From Isoetes taiwanensis (Eukaryota > Streptophyta > Lycopodiopsida > Isoetales > Isoetaceae): a DNA stretch of 64,000 nucleotides. The position numbers were made by a program, and so were the translations under genes. Positions within the stretch are counted from its first letter, which is position 1. The number at the start of each line of letters is the position of its first letter. The DNA lies in contig JAJEKV010000064.1 of the NCBI GenBank assembly GCA_021234155.1, forward strand, positions 5,832,001-5,896,000. Reading direction: 5' to 3'. The notes beneath the pieces are model-generated. The model saw only the letters and a program-made list of their open reading frames with translations. It ran no database searches and had not been told where the DNA came from. Below are positions 55,201 to 64,000 of this stretch, piece after piece.

Positions 55201-57417
55201 TCTGTCTTGTGTGCTCGAGCCATGTGGAGCTTTCATTTTGTGCATATCTATGGGCCCAATATTTTGTGCATAGTTATCTAACCTCAAGAATAGCTCTACT
55301 TCTATCCTTTCACCTCCAGCTAGTTCAGGTTTTCCATAGATCTTAAACCTTGTTAAGCAACTGGCACTCACATGATTGGCGCATCAGCATTATCATAAAC
55401 AGAGAAGACACCGAAAAGGCCATCGACACAAAGACAACACATGGAGTATAAAGACAACACATATACTCCGTAAGGAAGACCTCAATAGGAGCTAGCCTAG
55501 CAATTACACATTCTTAGCTAGTTTTACCTACTAATACTGTTCTCGTCACTAATGATAACACCCTCTTACACTCGATCAAATGAATCGCCTTAAAGCTTCA
55601 ACAATGATTTCATGGATCTTGATCCCTAGTCAGTTAGAATATACTAGAAACGTGTGCCCGGCGATGCCGGGCATGAGTCGTGGCATGTGGTATGGGCATG
55701 GACTACTTAGGTGGAGTAATAGATTGTGTAGATAAGAGAGTGCTTGAATGTAATTGGTAGATATAATGGAACATGTAGGGCAGAATAAAATTCTCAGGTA
55801 GAATAGGATAGGATGCATAGGTGGAATGGAATGGATACGATATATTGTAGTGCATATATGGGGTCATATCATGGTATATTTGCATCTAAAACATCAAATG
55901 ATATGCTATTGACATTGTCATTATAGACATGCACTACAACCTGAATCTAAACAGATGAACATCACATCAAAATATTCCTCTAATAATTATAATTCACCTC
56001 GCATTGTGTTTCAATTGAAAACGCATTGTTGCTTATATGAGGCAATGAAAAAACACATTGTTGCTTATATGAGTCAATGCAAAAGACCCATTTCTATTCT
56101 AAATTACTCAAAAATAAATGGTCTCCTAGGCATAAATTTGGGCTTAAAGTAATGCCCAATTTAAGGAATAAGGAATTATGTTGATTTTATAAATTATTTT
56201 TAATTGGTCAACTAATGAATCCATTGAATAATTGTGAACCCGTTAGTTCAACTTACTGGGCAACTTACATTTGTTTCAGGAATTGATCGTATAAAATTAT
56301 GTGATGATTGCAGTCCATGTAGCTAAATCACATAAATAAAGTTGGAGATAAGGGTCACAAACACATTCAAGAATATCTCTATCTTTTTAAGTCTTATATT
56401 AGGCCCCAAAATGTACTATGACTCGACAATGATTAAAACAGCTGATTGCAAAATTTGACAATGAATCAAGCTCTAGAAACATCCAATACTATTTTTGATG
56501 CAACAAATGGGTTAACTAAAGTTCTGGTACATGATTCTCTATGCACATAAGATTCTGCAAATAGGGCTTGAGATGACTTCTTCATTTACACTTAGTGAAG
56601 AATAGATAGTCTTTCCTCAAATCACTACTCCCATTTAGGGTTGGTTAAGGAGGAAGGGCAAATATGGCATATGCAAATATGGCAAACATTTTCAGTCGTC
56701 ATGTCCATAAGGCAAACCGTTCTTGCTTGGTATCCTAGCATGATGGTCTCATCCATTTGCCATCAAATTAATCAACCAAAGGAGATATTCCCCTTCAACC
56801 AAAGGAGATATTCCCCTTCATCTGGTCCAATGTAAGTATTACAGGCAAAAGGATGGTTAGCCAAGCTGATACTAAAGCAGAGATAATAGATCTACAACAC
56901 ACAATCAAAGTGCCAATATATAATCCTTATGGTCAGGATATAAACTCTTCCATGGGATTGCTTTCAGTATAAGCACAAAGTTAGTGAGACAAAAAATGCT
57001 TAGCAAATGGCTCTAGATCTGTTCAAATTCTCTCGTCCTTCTCCGTTTATGTGCTCTTTGATTTGTGGCTTATCCAGCTAGTTTCTGAAAATCTGAATGG
57101 CTCTAAATCTGTTTAAATTCTCTCCTCCTCCTTTTATATGATCTTTGATTTGTGACTATCTCGCTAGTTTCTTGTGCATCCTTCATGGTGGAAGAGCACC
57201 GCCTAATGCAATGGTCCAGACCTATCAACTGTTTCTAAAAATACAGAATATAATATTTTGGGATAGCTAGCAACCATGCCATTGTTAAGAAATGGCCGAT
57301 GCAGCACTGGAAATCTGAGTAAGCATCACCATCTAGCAAGGATACCATGACCGTCACCAAGTTCTGATTTTATCCATGATAAAATATCAAGATATCCTGT
57401 CACCTTTGATATACACA
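55201..57417. other. Non-coding interval with tandem duplications
   Basis: Tandem duplications: ACATTGTTGCTTATATGA units (56024-56076), a 24 bp CAAAGGAGATATTCCCCTTC unit (56776-56821) and a diverged ~95 bp unit (57003-57175, TCTGTTCAAATTCTCTC). No gene can be supported. Confidence 0.5.
55655..55673. repeat. Perfect 8 bp GC-rich hairpin
   Basis: TGCCCGGC, GAT, GCCGGGCA. It follows ATATACTAGAAACGTG, a context seen at the ends of some plant non-autonomous DNA elements, possibly Helitron-like. Confidence 0.7.
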
Positions 57418-57439
57418 TTATGCCCTTAAACTACTTGGT

Positions 57440-60250
57440 TTTGTTGCACACCAACCTTTCTGATTAACTTTTGCTGCAATATTCATCAAGGCTTGGGAAA
57501 TGGCTCTATCTTCTGCTACAAACCCCTTGCAATCTTCCAATGGTTCATCTGCTACATCATCCAAGCATTTCTTATTCCCTGTAACCAATTCCTTAAAAAA
57601 AAAAAATCTCCTTCGAAGGCAAAGTTGCACCAACCTTTGGATGTTCTCCAGCCAAACCTTTAACTTACAAATGACAATAGCCCAGCTTGATGTGCAGTAA
57701 GGGTACAACATCAAGCTTGTATCTTACAAAGGCCAGCAGCCCAGTTTGTAGATTTTGGTGGAGCAATTTATTTCTTCCTTCATTCTTAATTGCCGGAGTA
57801 CCTCTGCAAAAACCCATAACGATAAACAAAATGGAGATGCATTCAAACAAAGAGAAAACAAAGGACATCAAAGTTCAATTTTAATTTGGCAAAAAGCTCT
57901 TTAGAGGATTTAAGGCAAGGGGTTTCAACCTGCATGTATGTGCCTTTAAGGAAATAACTCCAACTTCGCTTCGGATAAGAATAAACAAAAATAAAAATAC
58001 CCCGATTGAATGTTGTCGCGTCTCATCTCCCATCGTCTGGTGCAATCTATAGTGGCCTTGAGCAGCTTGCTCCAATATAGCCAAGGTGCTATTGTGGGCC
58101 TTAAATCCATCCATCACATTGAATATGAAAGGCCTCTGAAAATCCTAAACCTGACTGTGGTGGCCTGCAAAGGAAAAAATCTTATAAAATCTCGATATTC
58201 TACCATAATTCTGCAGAGAATATTTATGAGAACATCCATGCAAACCATGTGAGTCAGTTTAGCAAATACAGTTAAGGCCACATTATTTATTGCAAGAGCC
58301 TAAGCTTACCATATTGACCCACAATGACCCCACTGATGGAGTCCCAACCGCTCTGCTCAAAAAAACGTAAAACTTGCAGCTTCTATAAAATGCAAGACAA
58401 ATAGAACAGAGTTTAGGTGTTAGGGTTCTATCTGCCTAGCAATTCCTCTGTAAAAAATGTATGATGGTTGTGGCGATGGATCAACAGCTTCAAAGACCGT
58501 TTCTGTCGGCTATGCTCCTGTGATCTGCTCTTGCATTGCAACAAAATATAAATGATGGAAGGCTTGAACAATAAATATTACAAACATGATGACTTTTCCA
58601 ACTATTTATGAAGGCATCAGTGTATTCAAAGCAAAGCAATGATTTTGTAAAGGTAATTGTATGGCTTTCCATGCTTCTGACCACAAAAGACTTTCATCAT
58701 GTGGCCTTGTTGGCTACTATTCTTACACAATGTGCAACTATTTAAAAGCAAGAACTAAATGGATTGACCTTACTGCGCAAACTTTATATTCTCACATCAA
58801 GCTGTTTGGTGAACTCCACCACACTACATAATAAAAGGGATCACTATATAAATCTAAATAGAACAAAAAAAGGAAGGACAAACCATGCAACCATGCAAAA
58901 TACAGAGCCATGATATTACCTCCTGCAAAAAATAAAATTTGCATAAGCCAAGAGTGGTTGGTACTTCATTTCTAACACAAATATTTTGCAAAATTCTAGC
59001 TTACCGAGTCTGATTGCAACTCACATTGAAACTCACGGATTTGATAATGCAAAAAATTGTCCATTTCCAATCCCTGTTACTATCTCATAGTTTGTATTTG
59101 CAAAAAGATTCAGAACCACATGATTTGCATCATAGCCCAGGACTTGCTCTGGTGATGGCAAACCATTACTAATGTTCGTAGCTCACTCTTATTGGATTTG
59201 TCGACCATGGATCTATATTAAAGCCACAAAGGTCAGTTTTCTGAACGATCAAAGCATTTGCAAAAGAATCTAGTTCTAAAAAACAATTTACACTTCATGA
59301 CATACATGATCAATGCCAGAATCATTTTGGCTTCCCAAAAACATGGGCTCTCATTCTGCTTTATTCAATCAAGAAACAGGTAGGGCAGTATCTGGGTTGC
59401 TTGACTTCGTGATAAGAAATGATGATCTGTTGTAGGTCCAGTAAAGAATGGCTATAAGCTGCCTCATAGAAGCTCCCACCTCCGACAATGGCTGTTGCCT
59501 TGCTCCATCAGACATCCCCCGTGAGAAAAAAATATTAGAGTATACTTGTCCCTATTGAGAAATAGACCTCGGCAAATCGTCAAAAATAACTTCAAAAATC
59601 TTCATGTAGTAAGAATTTTTTTGACTAAAACGGCCAAAGCATACAAACCTTTTCTGCTCTGAGCTCTGGACAGAAATCAACACCAGTTCCCAGCTCCTTT
59701 TCTTTACCGACCAGGCTTGTACAGATTTGCCGATTTTGCAAGGTGCTCGGAGATGTGCAAAGAGATGGTTTAAAATGTTGGGCATTCAACCTCATAAAAC
59801 TTTCAATCCGTAACTATACAGTACCTGCAGAATATATAAGATATGCTTCAATCCACAGTGGCATAATGCAGAAAAAATACATGAAGAACAGCATATAACT
59901 TACCCAAAGAATTTAAGGTTTGCTGTGCTCTGCTCTGCTTGGCGACCTCTGCTTGTAAAATCCGCACAGCAGCTTGCAAGTGCAACTAATCTCGTTCTCC
60001 TTATAAAAGTCTACTAACCCCTAAGCTGTTGCACCTCTTCTTATGCTTAGTAGCATCTGAAACGCTCGCTGCCTGCATCCCAGTTAAATGCATGAAATGC
60101 AAACGGGTCAACACACAGTTTATGTCGGACCTAAATGAAAATTTTACCTTCTGTGCTCCAAAGCCATAGCAGCATCCCTAGAATCCCATTTCTCTCTATC
60201 CGCCCATTCTCTGGGAAGGATATCTCAGAACATCCTGAGCAGAGCTTTTC
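57440..60250 (-). pseudogene. Exon-like relics of an unrecognised multi-exon gene, possibly ARM-like
   Basis: Minus-strand patches with coding-like composition: about 60215-60150 DILPREWADREKWDSRDAAM, then ALEHRR before GTAAAA; 60000-59905 a helix QAAVRILQAEVAKQSRAQQT, then LNSLG before GTAAGT; 59745-59650 SLVGKEKELGTGVDF; 58370-58310 LQVLRFFEQSGWDSISGVIV, then GQYG before GTAAGC; 58160-58005 FKAHNSTLAILEQAAQGHYR followed by LHQTMGDETRQ; 57610-57445 KCLDDVADEPLEDCKGFVAE, then ISQALMNIAAKV. The NSTLAILEQAAQGHYRL segment recalls armadillo repeats. Frames break inside several patches, so a decayed gene is likely, but an active gene with small exons cannot be excluded without transcripts. Confidence 0.4.
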
Positions 60251-60491
60251 GGGGACCTAGACCTGGGCTTCGGGACGTAGCAGAAATATGTTGCTCTTTA
60301 TGTTTTGTATTGGGTTCTGGTGTTGCCCATTCCTATTGACAACTGAGCCTGAATTAGGGAGCAAGAAGCTAAGAATCGACGTTGCCATCGAGCTTTCATC
60401 GTTTCAACTCCCTATGCCGGATCTCTGAGTTGCGACTAATGGCGGGCTTCTCAAACCCAACAAAAAAAAAAATACCACAAAAAAAATAAAG

Positions 60492-60544
60492 TCCCGCAAG
60501 CGGGAGAGGGGAACGCCGCATGCGGCGTAAGATGCGGCGTTCCC
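60492..60544. repeat. GC-rich palindromes
   Basis: TCCCGCAAGCGGGA (60492-60505), then GGGAACGCCGCAT (60509-60521) pairing perfectly with ATGCGGCGTTCCC (60532-60544) across a 10-base loop that itself repeats GCGGCG. This is unusual in AT-rich surroundings. Confidence 0.9.
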
Positions 60545-60719
60545 TTCGCACGGAACCCAATGCAATCCCAAAATAAAAAAGAAGATAGCACAATAACGGG
60601 GTTCCAAATGGATATAAAAATGACAATTCCTGAAACTGTAGGCCATATCCCTAAAATAATTGAATGGTTATCAATATAAAAAAAAAAAACTATGGATTTA
60701 AGATAAAAAATAATCATAT

Positions 60720-60900
60720 TAGCTCACTGGTTATATTGGTCAAAATAGTCTTATTAGGACATTTATTTTGGTAGAGGTTCGAGCCTTTATATTTCATATT
60801 CTAAAACTTTAAGCGAAGCCGTAGCGGCTCGATATTCCATCAAAACCTTAGGTGAACTCGTATTTCATATTTCAAAATCATAGGTGCCTCCAATCAGAAA
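60720..60900 (+). mobile_element. tRNA-derived SINE-like head (A and B boxes)
   Basis: TAGCTCACTGG (60720-60730) fits the A box and GGTTCGAGCC (60776-60785) the B box, 56 bp apart as in a tRNA gene. No cloverleaf with paired acceptor arms is visible, so it is not a functional tRNA gene. The 3' end is not defined, and the stretch to about 60900 is an estimate. Confidence 0.45.
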
Positions 60901-62070
60901 TTATTATGAGTGAAACGAGAGGTGCTTAGAGGCTCCAACATATGGTCTGGGCCGTAGGATTGACAGATTCGGCGACTGTGGTAGTTCAGCTACTTTTGGC
61001 ATATACACTGTAGCTTCGATCACTATTGAGAAAAATGTAATTATCACCACTAATTACATTCTAATGCCTCCATCAATCTTATCTCAGATCAACTATGTCA
61101 AGCATTAGGCTATGAAGACATCTGGATAAAAACAACCATTTCTTCTATATAGTGAACGATTTTTTGCTCACGTTGCCAAATATGACAAAAGATGGTGGTA
61201 CAACCTTTTATAGATCCAAGATCCTATCTCAGTTGCACAAACTATCAAAACATGGTGCAACTCTTGATATATATTCTTTAAAGATGGCCACTGAAAGGAA
61301 AGGATCCAAATGTGTCAATCTTTCTCCATTGACTAAGTAGAGTATCAAATAAAGGACAAAAAAGGGCATGAGATGAATATCCTCTGCATCTTCCTCGCAT
61401 GGTGTAAGTACTACAGGGGTCTTTCTTAATAAAGGCCGCATCCTATAAGCCATAAAGCACATACACAAGATATTCTTATAGAGCTTGGATTGTTTGAGAA
61501 AGGTTCCATCTTCCTTCACAAATGAATACTATAGCTGCAGGCCCCATATGATCCATTTGATCGAGCTCTATTGAGTCTCCACAATCAAAGGGGTAAGAAA
61601 CATAAAAATTATATCTTAGAGGAGGAATGACTCTACATGATCGTTAAAGAAGTGGAATGGAGGTGAACCAAAAGCACATGAAGGTCTCAGGATACATAGA
61701 AAAAAGGAGTAGTTATGAAAAAAGAAAAAAGAAAGAAAGAAACTCCTCATAAGAATCTATATCTAAATAGAAAATGGATGGCAAGTCACCTATATGAACA
61801 CCTCACATCAAGGAAATGGGATAAAACTAGTGATTCTGGCTTGGTAGAAGATTTACCAAAAAGAAAAAAAGAAGAAGAACAAGGAAACTTAACAATAGCA
61901 ACGAAAAATAAAACAAGGAAAAATCGACAGGCATAGAAGCCCAATAGAAGGGGGGAGAAAATGGGAGAAGTAATATCAGATCTGAATAGAACATAAGAAA
62001 TAAAGAGAAGCGAATATCGTCCATTGCTATATGGCACTTAAACAAATAAACAAAGAATATCCAGCCTAGC
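60901..62070. other. Non-coding interval
   Basis: A purine-rich run lies at 61705-61745. The minus-strand open stretches near 61786-62072 are the complement of A-rich sequence and have no gene features. Confidence 0.4.
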
Positions 62071-62153
62071 AAGGACTAAAAACCCCGCATCTGGAAGGGT
62101 TTTTGAGGGAAAAACCTTAGCAGTAATAAGCTTACTACTAAATTGTACATTTG
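62071..62153 (-). repeat. TATTC-tailed short repeat, copy 6 (5' head only)
   Basis: On the minus strand: TGTACAATTTAG, CTTATTACTGC, AAGGTTTTTCCCTCAAAAAC, CCTTCCAGATGCGGGG, then TTTTTAGTCC, where it stops. It preserves the head hairpin but lacks the core and tail. Confidence 0.7.
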
Positions 62154-62394
62154 TACATGACAAAATAATGATCAGGGGCACGATTGAGCCCGCATGTCTA
62201 GTATTTCCTGAATATAAGAAGCCAGTATTCCTATTGAAGTCGTGTTCATCATCATATATAGCGGTCAGTTAGATATAACCAATCCATCATATCGTACCTG
62301 GAAAGGTGCAAATGCAGAGCAGTTCTGTAGCATGTAGCACTCATCTTCAAGAACTCCCAGCTAGCAGCATTGGAAGATGCAGCCTGCAATCTGA

Positions 62395-62700
62395 TAGTGG
62401 GATCAATTAACAGCCTACGATGGCATTTAAGCTCCTTGCACTGAGTAGCAAACCATCCGTTTCAAGGAAAGCTTGTCGAACACGAAGGCCTTCTTGTGCA
62501 TCTTCTCCCAATATTAGTTATGCGGCACTTAGAAAGATTGTGACCAGTTTGTTAGTCTGTTGCTCTAATGTGGGAAGCTGCAGAATTCCCATTAACTCTT
62601 TTGTTAGCAGCTATGCATAAGACTGCTTGGTCATAATCGAGACAGAGCTAAGGCATATGGAGGTTAACTTGGTAATGGATCTGCACGGGTTGCTAGTCGA
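62395..62700 (-). pseudogene. Unrecognised coding relic
   Basis: One minus-strand frame reads ITKLTSICLSSVSIMTKQSY, stop, LLTKELMGILQLPTLEQQTN, KLVTIFLSAA, stop, LILGEDAQEGLRVRQAFLET, DGLLLSARSLNAIVG, stop. The helix-rich, protein-like composition over about 90 codons with only two internal stops suggests a former exon, perhaps of an alpha-solenoid protein. I do not recognise the family. Confidence 0.4.
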
Positions 62701-64000
62701 CTTAAAAAAGAAAGGGCTAATGATCTTATTTTACCTCCTCACCTCTATTGTTTATTTTCACCTGCAGATGCTTGACAAGGTGTAGATCTTGCTCGACCAC
62801 AAGCACATATTCTATAATACTAGAGCTCCTCCCCTCCCACTTCTCCTGTCGACAAGTGTAGGAGGAAGAGGATGGTATTGTGCGAGGTACTATTGCAATC
62901 CCGATAGCTTCACCATTTGATTTGGCATGTTCTGGATTTGCTGCCTATGTTTGGGACATGCTTTTGGTATGATCTTTTTCTTCAGAAGAATAGCATTTCC
63001 AGCTATATGTGTCTGCAGGTTGTGGAAATAGTTGGCGACAATTTTGAGGATTGTTAACGACGATTTTGAGGATTGTTGTTGCAAGTTGTTTGTGGCATTT
63101 GTTGGCATGATGACCAGCCACGTGGCATTTTGCACATCAAATTAGAGATTTATTAGAAGTCAATATTCAATTTGACATTTGCTGGCATGATGACCACCCA
63201 CATGGCATTTTGCACACCAAATTAGAGATCTATTTTTTATGACTATTAGTCTATCAAATGCGAGCTCGGGGAAGTGCCTAACGAAAAACCCTGAGTCGCT
63301 TGAGCTTTCGAGCACATATCGAGGTTGGCCATTTTACTCCTCAAGCCGCTGCCACATCTGTGCCATCTCCAATATTTGTAGCGCGTGTATGGTAATTTTT
63401 GGTGGTGAGTGCAGAATTTTTAATGTGTACTTAGCTGGAAGCCAATTGATGAGTTAGTATTTTAGCAGCATATTTAACAATCGAGGGCCAAATCAGTTGT
63501 TTCTCCTTCTGAGATTTTCAAGATGTTAAGAGGTCCCAAGAGTTCTTGCCTAGAGGCCTCGAGCTCAAACCTTTTGGACAGAGCTTGTTGGACTTATAGC
63601 ACTGGTCAAATGAAGTATGGAATGGCTTCACATAGTGGAATCTGGAGCCAAGTACTTCTATCCAATCACAGCTCCCTGATGGATAGTGTCCTAAACCTTC
63701 AAGCATAGTTCCCCTGATGGATAGTGTCCTAAACCTTCAAGCACGTCCCCACTATCCAATGAGATGGAATGAGCACAAACATGTTATAATATAAAGCGAA
63801 TGGGATTATTAGCAACACTAGACCACCATCCTCCTAGTTTGAAAGAAGATAATTCGATGTGGTCCACTAATCCTCCTAGTTTGGAAGATGATATAAGAAG
63901 ACAATGTCGAGCCATTCTATTTGGTCCACTTGGTCCACCCATCCTCCTAGTTTGGAAGACTGTAACAGGCTCGAAGTTTTATAGACTTAGTAGGCAGAGC
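62701..64000. other. Non-coding interval rich in short tandem duplications
   Basis: Duplications: CGACRATTTTGAGGATTGTT (63037-63079), an ~80 bp period unit GGCATGATGACCA followed by GTGGCATTTTGCACA (63103-63235), CCCTGATGGATAGTGTCCTA with AACCTTCAAGCA (63674-63742), and ATCCTCCTAGTTTGGAAGA words (63829-63960). No gene can be supported. Confidence 0.6.

Noticed and set aside
61786-62072. Minus-strand hydrophobic frames
   Set aside because: They are the complement of a purine-rich tract, which yields Phe/Leu/Ser runs without meaning.

Overview
This is nuclear DNA of a land plant with a large, repeat-rich genome. The evidence is an intact LBD (LOB-domain) transcription factor gene with a plant-type intron, an intact small 8-cysteine lipid-transfer-like gene, decayed PPR, mTERF and LRR genes, plant chromovirus (Ty3/gypsy with chromodomain), L1-type LINEs, TRIM mini-LTR elements and tRNA-derived SINE-like sequences. 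The sequence is AT-rich, has no operon-like packing, and genes are separated by 10-20 kb of degenerate repeats. A fern or other non-flowering plant is a plausible guess from the MiAMP1-like peptide remnant and the overall texture, but the sequence alone does not prove the lineage.

Layout. 0-10 kb: a ~590 bp dispersed repeat present twice (10-604 and 8719-9673, the second split by a 365 bp solo LTR with target-site duplication), a decayed gypsy gag, LRR and PPR gene relics, and a MiAMP1-like cysteine-rich peptide locus with frame disruptions. 10-21 kb: repeats, a 5'-truncated LINE (minus), exon-like relics of an unrecognised gene, and an intact LTP-like gene at 20.1-20.4 kb (minus). 23-27.3 kb: the 3' half of a chromovirus (RNase H, integrase, chromodomain, 109 bp tandem repeats, polypurine tract, 929 bp LTR) into which a complete 470 bp TRIM has inserted. 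28-36 kb: an unrecognised minus-strand coding relic, a decayed mTERF gene, and a reverse-transcriptase fragment. 35-40 kb: two copies of a hairpin-headed, TATTC-tailed short repeat family, tandem duplications, and a pair of tRNA-derived SINE-like units. 41.8-43 kb: the intact LBD gene. 43.8-48.5 kb: a nearly full-length but broken LINE with poly-A. 50.5-55.2 kb: a long GATGGT microsatellite next to a hairpin, a rearranged inverted TRIM array, and a tandemly duplicated gypsy RT/RNase H remnant, one copy of which carries a 1.2 kb retroposon with a 14 bp target-site duplication. 57-64 kb: exon-like relics of one or two further unrecognised genes, hairpins and short duplications.

Only the LBD gene and the LTP-like gene look functional. 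Most other recognisable host genes are pseudogenes. The strongest candidates for undescribed biology are the short repeat family with a 10 bp inverted-repeat head and a (TATTC)n tail (six copies), the palindromic TRIM array, and the nested insertion histories for which the window itself supplies empty sites.
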